Assembly (NCBI GenBank): GCA_018228645.1
Contig: CP073693.1
Location: forward strand, 1,988,253-2,052,252
Length of the DNA stretch: 64,000 nt
Origin: Clostridiaceae bacterium Marseille-Q4143
GTDB taxonomy: Bacteria; Bacillota; Clostridia; Lachnospirales; Lachnospiraceae
Direction of reading: 5' to 3'
Shown: in pieces, positions 33,931-42,360 of the stretch
Numbering within the stretch: position 1 is the stretch's first letter
Layout: every line of letters starts with the position of its first letter
Notes under the pieces: generated by a model
Database searches by the model: none
Seen by the model: only the letters and a program-made list of their open reading frames with translations
Told to the model about the DNA's origin: nothing
Program-made: the position numbers and the translations under genes

Positions 33931-35084
33931 AAAAAATATCACTGCAGTGGAGACTTACCTGTATCATTACCATCTATATTGCGGTTATATGTGGATGTCT
34001 GACGATGTTTGTCTATAAAAACGGGGTATATTACATGGATACTCTGCAGGAAAGGGTGGATGCCCAGGGAGATGACAATGCGGAGGATACAGACGAAATA
34101 TACATCAGCATTCCGGATGATAAGTGGGATGAGTTTGCAACGGATTTTTCGATTCAGGTATACAATAATAAGGCAGACTATAAAAAAAACAGTCTGCTTA
34201 TCTCAGCTTTCCTGGCTCTTCTTGGCGGGGTAGCCACATATTTTATAAGCGGACATGCACTCAGACCAATCAAAGAGTTTTCTGATAAAATTGAAAAGGT
34301 GCAGGCACAAAATCTGGCAGACTCACGAATAGAAGAAAATCAGGTGAAAGAACTGAACCAGCTTAGTATTTCTTATAATAAGATGCTGGAACGCCTTTCT
34401 CATGCATTTGAGACCCAGAGACAATTTACTGCCAATGCGGCACATGAGCTTCGAACCCCATTAGCTTTAATGCAGGTACAGCTTGATCTATATAATTCCA
34501 CCTGTCATCCGGACAATGATGCAGAGACTTTGCAGACGATAAAGATGGTCACGGAACAGAACGACAGACTTGGCAAAATGGTAAAGACGCTTCTCGATAT
34601 GAGTGAGTTTCAGACAGTAAGCCGGGATGAAAAAATTATAGTGGATGCCCTTGTTGATGAGGTGCTGGCAGACCTGGAACCTCTTGCCCAGGAAAAAGAT
34701 ATCACACTTATTGGAAAATGTGAGAGTATTACGATGATGGGAAGTGATGTTCTTATTTACCGACTGGTATACAATCTCGTTGAAAATGCTATAAGATATA
34801 ATCATCTGGGCGGTCAGGTTACCGTAACTGCCTGCCGGAAGGAACAAAAGGTGTGTCTGTCGGTATCTGATACGGGAAGCGGAATTCCTGAGAATCTCAG
34901 GGAGCGGGTATTTGAACCCTTCTTCCGTGTGGATAAATCCAGAAGCCGGGAGCTTGGTGGTGTAGGACTTGGACTTGCTCTGGCTCGTGAAATTGTGAGG
35001 GTGCATGAGGGCAGTATTACGGTCAGACCGAACCCATCAGGAGGAACGATTTTTGATGTGACCTTCACCCAGGGATCAATTTAA
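33927..35084 (+). CDS. Sensor histidine kinase
   Basis: 385 residues: a first membrane helix at about 8-28, a short extracytoplasmic domain (acidic, DNAEDTDEIYISIPDDKWDEFATDFS), a second helix at about 93-110, HAMP, the HisKA phospho-acceptor His in NAAHELRTPLAL, and an ATPase domain with NLVENAIRYN, DTGSGIPENLRERVFEPFFR and GGVGLGLALAREIVRVHEGS. The small outer loop favours sensing within or at the membrane. It is the cognate partner of the regulator encoded upstream. Confidence 0.94.
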   Translation: MKKISLQWRLTCIITIYIAVICGCLTMFVYKNGVYYMDTLQERVDAQGDDNAEDTDEIYISIPDDKWDEFATDFSIQVYNNKADYKKNSLLISAFLALLGGVATYFISGHALRPIKEFSDKIEKVQAQNLADSRIEENQVKELNQLSISYNKMLERLSHAFETQRQFTANAAHELRTPLALMQVQLDLYNSTCHPDNDAETLQTIKMVTEQNDRLGKMVKTLLDMSEFQTVSRDEKIIVDALVDEVLADLEPLAQEKDITLIGKCESITMMGSDVLIYRLVYNLVENAIRYNHLGGQVTVTACRKEQKVCLSVSDTGSGIPENLRERVFEPFFRVDKSRSRELGGVGLGLALAREIVRVHEGSITVRPNPSGGTIFDVTFTQGSI

Positions 35085-35109
35085 CTATTATCATAAAGAG
35101 GAGACTTAC

Positions 35110-36417
35110 ATGGAATATACGATTTATGAACTGTTGTTTTTCTTATTTTGCTACTCGTTTATTGGATGGTGCGGAGAAACGCTTTTTGTTGCCGTGCGCA
35201 GAGGCCATTTTCATAATCGCGGTGTGTTTGGTGTTCCCTTCAGCCTTTCTTACGGTATTATGATGGATCTTCTGATTCTGGTACTGCCGACATTGAAAGA
35301 CCGGTATCTTCTGCAGGTAGTGGCATATATGGTCATTACCTCTGCATGCGCCCAGCTGGCAGGAGAGTTTTCGAACCGGATGACCAAAGCCGTGCTGTGG
35401 GAGCAGGAGGAACATTCGGTCTATGCTGGTAAAGGAAGAGGATTCTTGGATGTGCTGGGCATGAGCGCAGTGGCAGTGGTGGCAATGCTGCTGATTCAGC
35501 CTATGCTCTTCTTCCTGACTCAGATCATTCCAGTGCTGGTCCTGAAAATCATTGTATTTGTGCTGATGGCGGTGGTTATTCTTGATTTTATCGCCGTGGA
35601 ATATGCGGTTCACAGAAAGCCTCTTCCGGAGAAAATGAAGAATCTGGAGCGCGGTATCTGGGAGCGGAAAGTAGGAATTGGTACCTGGATCGCCGATCGT
35701 TTCTGGCGGCGTATTCAGCTGGCATATCCAAACCTGAAGGCAGGCGAAGAACCAGTGTCAGAGGCAGAGAAGCAGTATACCTTTGCCAGGGGACTGTGCC
35801 TTGATAAAATTATCTGGGTATTTTTTATCTGTGCTCTGGGCGGTGACATCATCGAGACCTTTTATGTGCATTTTACCGCAGGTATCTGGATGAGCCGTTC
35901 CAGTGTGCTTTACGGCCCTTTCAGCATTGTGTGGGGATTTGGAGCAGCACTTCTGACCATGCTTTTATATCGTCTTGCAAAGCTGGAAGACCGGTATATT
36001 TTCCTTGGAGGATTCTTCCTTGGAGGTACTTATGAATACATGTGCAGTGTCATTTCAGAGAAAGTATTTGGCACAGTATTCTGGGACTACAGCAACATGC
36101 CTTTCAATATTGGCGGAAGAACGAACCTTCTGTTCTGCATTTTCTGGGGAATTCTGGCCCTCATCTGGGTGAAAATGATTTATCCGCCCCTCAGCCGTCT
36201 GATCGAGAAAATTCCGCCCATTGCCGGAAAAATCATCACCTGGGTGTGTGTGGCGCTGATGGTCTGTGACCTGGCATTATCGGCTTTTGCCATGATGCGG
36301 TATGTGGAGCGAAAAGATGGTGTTCCCGCAGAGAATGCGGTGGAAAGCTTCCTAGATGAACAGTATCCCGACGCGTTTGTGGAATTTGTGTGGCCGAATA
36401 TGAAGATTACGAAATAG
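35110..36417 (+). CDS. CmpB-family putative ABC transporter permease, duplicated
   Basis: 435 residues with about ten membrane helices. The family domain occurs twice: FFLFCYSFIGWCGETLFVAVRRGHFHNRGVFGVPFSLSYG near the start, and FICALGGDIIETFYVHFTAGIWMSRSSVLYGPFSIVWGFGA from about residue 238. Both have the pattern of a Trp/Glu-containing helix followed by RG or SRS and a Gly/Pro loop. These proteins were named as permeases on weak grounds and usually have no ATPase partner. None is adjacent here. It follows the sensor kinase by 25 bp and may belong to that operon. Confidence 0.8.
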   Translation: MEYTIYELLFFLFCYSFIGWCGETLFVAVRRGHFHNRGVFGVPFSLSYGIMMDLLILVLPTLKDRYLLQVVAYMVITSACAQLAGEFSNRMTKAVLWEQEEHSVYAGKGRGFLDVLGMSAVAVVAMLLIQPMLFFLTQIIPVLVLKIIVFVLMAVVILDFIAVEYAVHRKPLPEKMKNLERGIWERKVGIGTWIADRFWRRIQLAYPNLKAGEEPVSEAEKQYTFARGLCLDKIIWVFFICALGGDIIETFYVHFTAGIWMSRSSVLYGPFSIVWGFGAALLTMLLYRLAKLEDRYIFLGGFFLGGTYEYMCSVISEKVFGTVFWDYSNMPFNIGGRTNLLFCIFWGILALIWVKMIYPPLSRLIEKIPPIAGKIITWVCVALMVCDLALSAFAMMRYVERKDGVPAENAVESFLDEQYPDAFVEFVWPNMKITK

Positions 36418-36425
36418 AAAGTGAG

Positions 36426-36466
36426 AGAACCCGATGGCATATGAGTGACCATCGGGTTCTTTTTTT
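36426..36466. terminator. Terminator between convergent CmpB-like and Uma2 genes
   Basis: AGAACCCGATGG (36426-36437) pairs with CCATCGGGTTCT (36449-36460), followed by TTTTTT. Confidence 0.9.
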
Positions 36467-36474
36467 GTATAGAA

Positions 36475-37260
36475 TTATAGTCTGGCTTTGATTTCTGCAA
36501 AATTGATTTTCAGATTTTCCTGATAGATCTGAACAGGGATAATATCATTAAAAGTGTATAACTGCGGATAGTCTTCCGTTTCGAAGAAATAACAGAGTAT
36601 CGTTTCACGTTTGGGATCGACGATCCAGTATTCCCGCACACCGGCACTCATATATTTATCAACTTTCTTTGAATAATCTCGCTTGCGGCTGGAGGGTGAG
36701 ACAATCTCGATACAGAAATCGGGTGCGCCGTAAACACCTTTTTCTACGATTCTCTCCTTCTGACAGATCACAGAGATATCAGGCTGGATCATGGTACGGT
36801 TATCACAGTCCAGTTGAACATCAAGTGGAGCAGGAAGAACCTTACAGGGACCTTTATTGTTTCGAATATAATTTCCGATATCTAATAATAATTCTGTAAT
36901 AAGTTCCTGATGAATAGATGAAGGCGCTTCCAGAAAGATCAGTTCTCCGTCGATCAACTCTGCACGGACATCATCAGGAAGTGCATAGTAATCATCCAGT
37001 GTGTAGTCCCCCTGCTTTTTAGGAGCAACTGCATACGCAGGAAGAGCTTCTCCGATTCGATCAGCAGTTGAATAATTGCTGTCCGGGATGGAAAGAACAT
37101 GATTTAAGGCGTTTAAAGTATCATATCGGGGAGATTTTGTTTCACCATTTAAAATTTTATTGATGGTACCGACAGGGACACCAGACAGTCGTGAAAGCTG
37201 TTCCGTTGTTATACCGAGTTCGGATTTTTTCTTTTTCAATTCTTCATATAATGCTGCCAT
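36475..37260 (-). CDS. Fusion of XRE-type HTH and Uma2 (DUF820) endonuclease-like domain
   Basis: 261 residues. Residues 1-60 are a Cro/C1-type helix-turn-helix (ITTEQLSRLSGVPVGTINKILNGETKSPRYDTLNALNHVL). From about 80 on there is a Uma2 domain of the PD-(D/E)xK nuclease superfamily: DDYYALPDDVRAELIDGEL, IQPDISVIC, GAPDFCIEIVSPSS and KYMSAGVREYWIVDP. Putative catalytic Asp, Glu and Lys lie in PDISV, EIVSPSS and the following DYSKKVDKY. These proteins are abundant in cyanobacteria and Firmicutes; their biological role is not established. The HTH fusion suggests DNA binding, perhaps to its own promoter. Confidence 0.87.
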   Translation of the reverse strand: MAALYEELKKKKSELGITTEQLSRLSGVPVGTINKILNGETKSPRYDTLNALNHVLSIPDSNYSTADRIGEALPAYAVAPKKQGDYTLDDYYALPDDVRAELIDGELIFLEAPSSIHQELITELLLDIGNYIRNNKGPCKVLPAPLDVQLDCDNRTMIQPDISVICQKERIVEKGVYGAPDFCIEIVSPSSRKRDYSKKVDKYMSAGVREYWIVDPKRETILCYFFETEDYPQLYTFNDIIPVQIYQENLKINFAEIKARL

Positions 37261-37305
37261 ACGTTCATCCTCCTGTTGGTTTTAATTACTTGAATAGATA
37301 CTTAT

Positions 37306-37334
37306 AGTATATATTTTGAATGCGTAAAAGTCAA
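37306..37334 (-). promoter_or_regulatory. Promoter of HTH-Uma2 gene
   Basis: Minus strand: TTGACT (37329-37334), a 17-bp spacer and TATACT (37306-37311). Confidence 0.7.
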
Positions 37335-37443
37335 TAAAAATATCCGCAAAGTAGTAAATAACCGAAAACGGATATATTGATACAGGAAAGGGTATATCCA
37401 TTTAATTTTCAAATTTTTACCCATCTTTTTGCGCAAATATTTC

Positions 37444-37472
37444 TTGCACAAACGGTAAAGATTAGGTACTCT
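37444..37472 (+). promoter_or_regulatory. Candidate promoter of FKBP gene
   Basis: TTGCAC (37444-37449), a 17-bp spacer and TACTCT (37467-37472). The -10 is weak. Confidence 0.4.
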
Positions 37473-37509
37473 TATAGGGAATCATTTTGAAAACAACGGA
37501 GGATTTATC

Positions 37510-37950
37510 ATGGACAACCTGACAGGACGCAATGTAGGCAAGACCTGCCGTACTCATTACAGAGGAACTTTTAACGATGGAACCCAGTTCGACTCATCCT
37601 ATGACCGCGGCGAACCGCTGGAGTTTGTATGCGGTGCAGGTCAGATGATCAAAGGTTATGATGCAGCAGTGGCAGATATGGAAGTTGGCGAGGTGAAAGA
37701 GATTCACCTGATGCCGGAAGAAGCATATGGAATGCCGAATCCGGATGCCATTTTTGAGATGGAGATCGCAAAGCTTCCTGGCTCCGAAGATCTGGAAGTA
37801 GGCCAGCAGGTATATCTGACCAATCAGATGGGCCAGCCGTTCCAGGTAAAAGTAACCGCAAAGGATGAGGTAAACATTACTTTTGATGCCAATCATGAGA
37901 TGGCTGGAAAAGAGCTGAATTTCAAGATTGAGCTGGTAGAAGTAAAATAA
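37510..37950 (+). CDS. FKBP-type peptidyl-prolyl isomerase, SlyD-like
   Basis: 146 residues. FKBP core: HYRGTFNDGTQFDSSYDRGEPLEFVCGAGQMIKGYDAAVADMEVGE, with the insert-in-flap domain of SlyD between EEAYGMPNPDAIFEMEIAKLPG and VTAKDEVNITFDANHEMAGKELNFKIELVEV. It lacks the His-rich metal-binding tail of E. coli SlyD. It acts as a cytoplasmic folding helper. AACGGAGG precedes the ATG. Confidence 0.93.
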   Translation: MDNLTGRNVGKTCRTHYRGTFNDGTQFDSSYDRGEPLEFVCGAGQMIKGYDAAVADMEVGEVKEIHLMPEEAYGMPNPDAIFEMEIAKLPGSEDLEVGQQVYLTNQMGQPFQVKVTAKDEVNITFDANHEMAGKELNFKIELVEVK

Positions 37951-37991
37951 GAGACTTCTCAGAAAGAGATCATTTCAGGAGGAGCAAGACC

Positions 37992-38633
37992 ATGAAAGCA
38001 CAGGAAGAGGTGACACGCATCGGCAATCCGCGCAAGCCGGAGGGCACGGAAGGCGAGGAAATGCTGGAGCGCATGAACCAGAGCCATTATGAGGTGACCG
38101 GCTGGGCCCTTTCCTACTGGGAGATTCAGGAGGATGACAGGGTTCTTGATATCGGCTGCGGCGGTGGAGCAACGCTTCACCGGATGGCGGAAAAGGTAAC
38201 CTCCGGTCATGTGACAGGTGTGGATTATTCGGACGTATCCGTGGAAACTTCCAGGAGGAATAACGAGAAGAATATCAAGAGCGGTAAGATGGATGTACTG
38301 GAAGGTTCGGTGGAAAATCTTCCCTTTGCAGATGATTCCTTTGATAAAATCATCACCGTGGAGAGTTTTTATTTCTGGCCGGAACCACAGGAAAACCTGA
38401 AAGAAGTACGGCGTGTGCTGAAAGCAGGCGGAACCTTCCTTCTGGTGGCAGATATTTACCAGAATGGAAATCTGACGGAGCGGGAAAAAGAGAATATCCG
38501 GAATTATCATCTCTTTAATCCGACGAAAGAAGAATTTGAGCAGCTGTTCATAAATGCCGGATTCACAGATATTCAGATTCATACCAGGAAGGGCGAGAAC
38601 TGGATCTGCGTCGAAGGTGGAAAAAGAGCATAA
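37992..38633 (+). CDS. Class I SAM-dependent methyltransferase
   Basis: 213 residues. Motif I VLDIGCGGGATL, motif II TGVDYSDVSVETSRR, and FDKIITVESFYFWPEPQENLKEVRRVLKAGGTFLLVADI for motifs IV-VI identify a Methyltransf_11/25-type fold. The start ATG 37992 follows AGGAGGAGC. It lies 42 bp after the FKBP gene and may share its transcript. Substrate unknown. Confidence 0.87.
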   Translation: MKAQEEVTRIGNPRKPEGTEGEEMLERMNQSHYEVTGWALSYWEIQEDDRVLDIGCGGGATLHRMAEKVTSGHVTGVDYSDVSVETSRRNNEKNIKSGKMDVLEGSVENLPFADDSFDKIITVESFYFWPEPQENLKEVRRVLKAGGTFLLVADIYQNGNLTEREKENIRNYHLFNPTKEEFEQLFINAGFTDIQIHTRKGENWICVEGGKRA

Positions 38634-38649
38634 GATAAGAAAAATGAAA

Positions 38650-38690
38650 CCCTGCCTGGAACTAAAAATTCCTGGCAGGGTCGTTTTCGT
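38650..38690. terminator. Bidirectional terminator
   Basis: CCCTGCC (38650-38656) pairs with GGCAGGG (38674-38680), and the inner GGAA/TTCC and AT stems extend the helix. TCGTTTTCG follows on the plus strand and a T-rich tract on the minus strand, between convergent genes. Confidence 0.75.
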
Positions 38691-39185
38691 TTAGAAGGAA
38701 GTCTGTACATCTGTACATGGTTCAGCACCATAGTAGGGAAGTCTGCCCTCGCTGTATCCATACGCAAAGTAATGATTCAGGAGTCCTACAGCATCCGGTC
38801 CGATGACAGCGGCTACATCCGGATAGTTATTATAGTAGTAGATCGGGTCGAATTTCGGAAGGTCGGAATTGGCATTCTCCGGATTGGGGGATGGGATCTG
38901 CATCATGAAAGCGGTTCGTTCTTCCTGAGTGGCCACATATCCGGCAGCAGCTTTCCACTCGGATTCCCGGTTCGGAAAACGGCCTTCCTGCATGCCGGCC
39001 GTCTGATAATGGTTGAACAGGGCCTGGGTATCGAAGCCGTATTCATTTGCTACATCCACGTATTTCTCAAAATAGTAGCTGGGATCAAAAGCGGTCTTCG
39101 CCTCAGAAGGAAATGCCCCAAAGATGGATGCAAGGAACACGGCAGATACTGCACATAAAACAGTTTTCATTTTTGTAAATTTCAA
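38691..39185 (-). CDS. Secreted protein with two FDPxYY...HYxxxGxxEGR repeats
   Basis: 164 residues from TTG 39185, chosen because GAGGTG lies 6 bp upstream; the frame is open further up but has no site. The signal peptide is MKTVLCAVSAVFLASIFGAFPSEA. Two 40-residue repeats follow: FDPSYYFEKYVDVANEYG through FNHYQTAGMQEGRFPN, and FDPIYYYNNYPDVAAVIG through LNHYFAYGYSEGRLPY. The same repeat occurs in secreted proteins of gut Firmicutes; its function is not known to me. The intervening segment has WKAAAGYVATQEER. Confidence 0.7.
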   Translation of the reverse strand: MKFTKMKTVLCAVSAVFLASIFGAFPSEAKTAFDPSYYFEKYVDVANEYGFDTQALFNHYQTAGMQEGRFPNRESEWKAAAGYVATQEERTAFMMQIPSPNPENANSDLPKFDPIYYYNNYPDVAAVIGPDAVGLLNHYFAYGYSEGRLPYYGAEPCTDVQTSF

Positions 39186-39321
39186 TCTGGTCACCTCCGT
39201 AGATACGATTATTCTTACAAATAGCTTATCATTAAAATTGTCAAATTTCAACAAAAATTGTCAGAAAAATAAAAACATGCTGATCATAAAAAAATGAAAA
39301 GTATTGAATTACAATTATAAT

Positions 39322-39338
39322 TTATCGTAAAACGATAA
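39322..39338. promoter_or_regulatory. Palindromic operator candidate
   Basis: TTATCGT-AAA-ACGATAA is a perfect 7-bp-arm palindrome ending 7 bp before the -35 of the DUF2975/HTH promoter. It is a candidate site for the HTH protein encoded two genes on, or for another regulator. Confidence 0.55.
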
Positions 39339-39345
39339 AAATGTA

Positions 39346-39374
39346 TTGACAAATATCTTTATACCAACTATACT
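39346..39374 (+). promoter_or_regulatory. Promoter of DUF2975-HTH-DUF4153 genes
   Basis: TTGACA (39346-39351), a 17-bp spacer and TATACT (39369-39374), a near-consensus promoter. Confidence 0.8.
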
Positions 39375-39408
39375 GCACCTATAAACAAACATAAAGGAGC
39401 GAAGTGGT

Positions 39409-39888
39409 ATGGAGCAGCACAGACTGATTAAATGGTTAAAATTTCTGGTGATTTTCGCAGCGGGATGCGGAATGGTGATGGATCTGGGAGTCCTGCCGGG
39501 AGTAGGAAGCTGGATGGTGGATCTGGCACCGGAGTTTGGCGGATATTTCTGGCCATGGCTTATATTTTTATGGATTCTGTCCGTGCCCTGTTATATGGCA
39601 TTATGGATGGCATGGAAGATTTTTACAGATATTGAGAAGGACAAAGCATTTACCATGGAGAATGCAAAACGTATGGGGAACGTTTCCTTTCTGGCAGCGG
39701 CGGATGCGGTACTTCTGGTTGTTGGAAATGTAGTTTATCTGATTCTCCATATGAATCATCCGGGGGTGTTGCTGGCTTCATTTCTGATTGCATTGGTGGG
39801 AACTGCCATTGCCATCGCGGCGGCCATGCTGTCTCATCTCATCCGGAAAGCGGCGAGGCTGCAGGATGAGAGCGACTGGACCATATAG
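39409..39888 (+). CDS. DUF2975 membrane protein
   Basis: 159 residues with four membrane helices. DUF2975 features are WKIFTDIEKDKAFTMENAKRMGNVSFLAAADAVLLVVGN and the C-terminal AAAMLSHLIRKAARLQDESDWTI. DUF2975 genes are regularly followed by a small YozG-like HTH gene, as here (12 bp apart), forming a two-gene cassette of unknown function. Confidence 0.88.
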   Translation: MEQHRLIKWLKFLVIFAAGCGMVMDLGVLPGVGSWMVDLAPEFGGYFWPWLIFLWILSVPCYMALWMAWKIFTDIEKDKAFTMENAKRMGNVSFLAAADAVLLVVGNVVYLILHMNHPGVLLASFLIALVGTAIAIAAAMLSHLIRKAARLQDESDWTI

Positions 39889-39900
39889 GAGGATGCGATC

Positions 39901-40140
39901 ATGTCAATTATTATCAATATCGATGTCATGCTGGCGAAACGGAAGATGAGTGTGACAGAGCTCTCTGAACGGGTCGGTATTACCATGGCAAATATTTCCG
40001 TGCTGAAAAATGGCAAGGCGAAAGCTGTTAAGATCAGCACTTTGAACAGTATTTGTAAGGCCCTTGACTGTCAGCCGGGGGATATTCTGGAATATGTGGA
40101 AGACGGAGATGATGAAAACGATGAAAACGAAAGATCTTAA
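39901..40140 (+). CDS. YozG-like XRE family HTH regulator
   Basis: 79 residues. A Cro/C1 helix-turn-helix occupies most of it: MSIIINIDVMLAKRKMSVTELSERVGITMANISVLKNGKAKAVKISTLNSICKALDCQPGDILEY. It is the constant partner of DUF2975 proteins. It may bind the TTATCGT palindrome upstream of its operon, which is inference. The end overlaps the following membrane protein gene. Confidence 0.9.
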   Translation: MSIIINIDVMLAKRKMSVTELSERVGITMANISVLKNGKAKAVKISTLNSICKALDCQPGDILEYVEDGDDENDENERS

Positions 40141-41401
40141 TCAGATCATGTCAGTTCTTTACCTGGGGCTTGGCTATGGGTTTGTTTATCTGTGGTCTTC
40201 CTGGACATCGGAATGGAGACTGACTTTATTTACGGCTGCTTATGCAATCGCAGTGCTGGGGTATTGCTATGGAAGCGGCAGAAAACCGGCCCGTGAGAGC
40301 TGGTTCTGGCTGACAGTCCTGTTCGCCATTGCCATACCTATGAATTTCTATCTGACATTTGGTATTTTGCAGATACTGGCGCTTATGATGGCAGCGGCCT
40401 ACTGGACGGAGTCGGTAGGCGGAAGCCTCCTGGATCACGGAAAGACGTCCCATTTTATTGCATTTGACCTGTGGAATGTATTTGTCCAGGTGCCGTTTCG
40501 GAATTTTTCAGCCCAGATCCGGGTGTGGTTCTCGGAAAAAGAAAACGAACAGGAAGAGGGAACAGAGCAGAAGAAAATGAAGATGAGCGGTGTAATGGCA
40601 GTAGTTTGCGGGCTGGTGCTGGTCATTCCGGTTCTCTGTATGATTCTTCCCCTTCTGTCCCGGGCAGATGCAGGATTTGCAAGGGCGACGGAAGAAATCA
40701 CAGAGTATTTGCAGTGGCATTTGGCAACTGTGCTGATGAGGCTTCTGTTTGCCATTCCGGTATCTCTTTATCTGTTTGGACTGGTATACGGGAGTATTTA
40801 CAAAGTTCACACGGACGACATCAAAGTGGAACAGCTCCGGAAAATGTCTGTACAGGTGAAGAGATTACCGCAGGTGACAGTCTGTACGGTGCTTCTGGTG
40901 ATCTGTGGGGTCTATGGTTTTTTTATGGGAATTCAGGGAAATTATCTCTTTTCCGCTATTGCCGGGAGATTGCCGGAGACATTTACCTATGCAGAATATG
41001 CGAGAAGGGGATTTTTTGAACTGTGCCAGATTGGTATCTGGACGCTGGGCATTCTGTTTCTGGCCAATATGTTTGCCGGACAGACTGCGAAAGCATTGAA
41101 ATGCTGCAATATACTGCTGGCAGGAGAGACGCTTTTATTACTTATCACGGCAGCCAGTAAAATGTTTCTCTATATAAGAAGCTACGGACTTACCATCAAC
41201 CGGATTCTTCCCATGGTGTTTATGATCTGGATGGGAATGGTGCTCATAAGTTTTGTTCTGCGGCAGAGAAAACGGTTTCCCATGGTGCGGATCTGCGTAC
41301 TGGCCGGAGCAGTGCTGTTTTGTATGCTCTGTGTGCTTCCGGTGCAGCATTTGACCGAACTGTATAATACATGGGCGAGAATAAGAGGACTTATTCCGTA
41401 A
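40109..41401 (+). CDS. DUF4153/DUF4173-type polytopic membrane protein
   Basis: About 430 residues; starts at 40109, 40112 or 40121 are all possible inside the end of the HTH gene. There are about ten membrane helices and the family region VCGVYGFFMGIQGNYLFSAIAGRLPETFTYAEYARRGFFELCQIG, where a YAEYARRGFFEL motif is characteristic. Function unknown. It shares the transcript with the DUF2975-HTH cassette. Confidence 0.82.
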   Translation: MMKTMKTKDLNQIMSVLYLGLGYGFVYLWSSWTSEWRLTLFTAAYAIAVLGYCYGSGRKPARESWFWLTVLFAIAIPMNFYLTFGILQILALMMAAAYWTESVGGSLLDHGKTSHFIAFDLWNVFVQVPFRNFSAQIRVWFSEKENEQEEGTEQKKMKMSGVMAVVCGLVLVIPVLCMILPLLSRADAGFARATEEITEYLQWHLATVLMRLLFAIPVSLYLFGLVYGSIYKVHTDDIKVEQLRKMSVQVKRLPQVTVCTVLLVICGVYGFFMGIQGNYLFSAIAGRLPETFTYAEYARRGFFELCQIGIWTLGILFLANMFAGQTAKALKCCNILLAGETLLLLITAASKMFLYIRSYGLTINRILPMVFMIWMGMVLISFVLRQRKRFPMVRICVLAGAVLFCMLCVLPVQHLTELYNTWARIRGLIP

Positions 41402-41529
41402 AAAGATTCATAAAGAGAGCGGCATCAGATACTGGTTGAAAAACGTTAAAAATTAAAATTCTTCACAGAATTGTCATATTCATTTGTTATACTATGAAAT
41501 CATGAGAAAAATAGATGGAGGCTTGCAGT

Positions 41530-42204
41530 ATGGAAAAGCTGAAAATTTTAGTCGTAGATGATGAGAGCCGTATGCGGAAACTGGTTCGTGATTTCCTGGT
41601 AAAACAGAACTTTGATGTGCTGGAAGCAGGAGACGGAGAGGAAGCAGTTGATATTTTCTTTAAGGAGAAGGACATTGCATTAATCATTCTGGATGTGATG
41701 ATGCCGAAGATGGACGGCTGGCAGGTTTGTCGGGAGATCCGAAAATACTCCAAAGTGCCGATTATCATGCTGACGGCCAAAGGAGACGAGCGGGACGAAC
41801 TCCAGGGATTTGATCTGGGCGTGGATGAATATATCACCAAGCCCTTCAGTCCGAAGATTCTGGTGGCGAGAGTGGAAGCGATTTTGAGAAGATCGAACCT
41901 TCTGACCAACGATGATGTGATTTCAGCAGGAGGTATTGAACTCGATAAAGCAGCGCATCAGGTAAAGATTGATGGACAGGAGATTGAATTAAGCTATAAG
42001 GAATTTGAATTGCTGGCATATTTTCTGGAAAATCAGGGCATTGCTCTTTCCAGAGAGAAAATTCTTAACAACGTATGGAATTATGATTATTTCGGAGATG
42101 CCAGAACCATTGATACCCATGTGAAGAAGTTAAGGAGTAAGCTTGGTGAAAAAGGTGAGATGATCAAGACCATCTGGGGTATGGGCTATAAATTTGAAGT
42201 ATAG
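41530..42204 (+). CDS. OmpR/PhoB family response regulator without adjacent kinase
   Basis: 224 residues from ATG 41530 with GGAGG 8 bp upstream. The receiver has phospho-acceptor Asp55 (LIILDVMMPKMDG) and Lys in ITKPF; the winged-helix effector ends RTIDTHVKKLRSKLGEKGEMIKTIWGMGYKFEV. Both neighbours are unrelated and no histidine kinase gene is adjacent, so it is an orphan. An extended -10 (TGTTATACT) lies near 41485. It precedes an amino acid symporter gene with its own promoter. Confidence 0.92.
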   Translation: MEKLKILVVDDESRMRKLVRDFLVKQNFDVLEAGDGEEAVDIFFKEKDIALIILDVMMPKMDGWQVCREIRKYSKVPIIMLTAKGDERDELQGFDLGVDEYITKPFSPKILVARVEAILRRSNLLTNDDVISAGGIELDKAAHQVKIDGQEIELSYKEFELLAYFLENQGIALSREKILNNVWNYDYFGDARTIDTHVKKLRSKLGEKGEMIKTIWGMGYKFEV

Positions 42205-42230
42205 GAATTTACGAAAAATACCGTTTTTTA

Positions 42231-42259
42231 TTGCGTCTGAACTATGCATATGTTACAAT
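42231..42259 (+). promoter_or_regulatory. Promoter of symporter gene
   Basis: TTGCGT (42231-42236), a 17-bp spacer and TACAAT (42254-42259). Confidence 0.65.
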
Positions 42260-42274
42260 AAATACGTTGGAATA

Positions 42275-42308
42275 AGACATTACATTCATAGAGTGTAGTG
42301 TCTTTTTT
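42275..42308 (+). terminator. Terminator-like hairpin in symporter leader
   Basis: AGACATTACA (42275-42284) pairs with TGTAGTGTCT (42294-42303) with one G-U, followed by six T. It begins about 10 nt after the expected transcript start, so it either attenuates the symporter gene or ends upstream transcription. Confidence 0.7.
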
Positions 42309-42360
42309 GCTGTAGTGATGAGGCAGCAAAAATACAAACGAGAAAGCGAAGGTGATAAGA

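Noticed and set aside
37345..37400. TATCCG...CGGATA and GGATATA...TATATCC short inverted repeats near the FKBP promoter
   Set aside because: The arms are 6-7 bp in AT-rich DNA with no clear position relative to a promoter. The likeness to the palindrome at 8587-8632 is probably composition.
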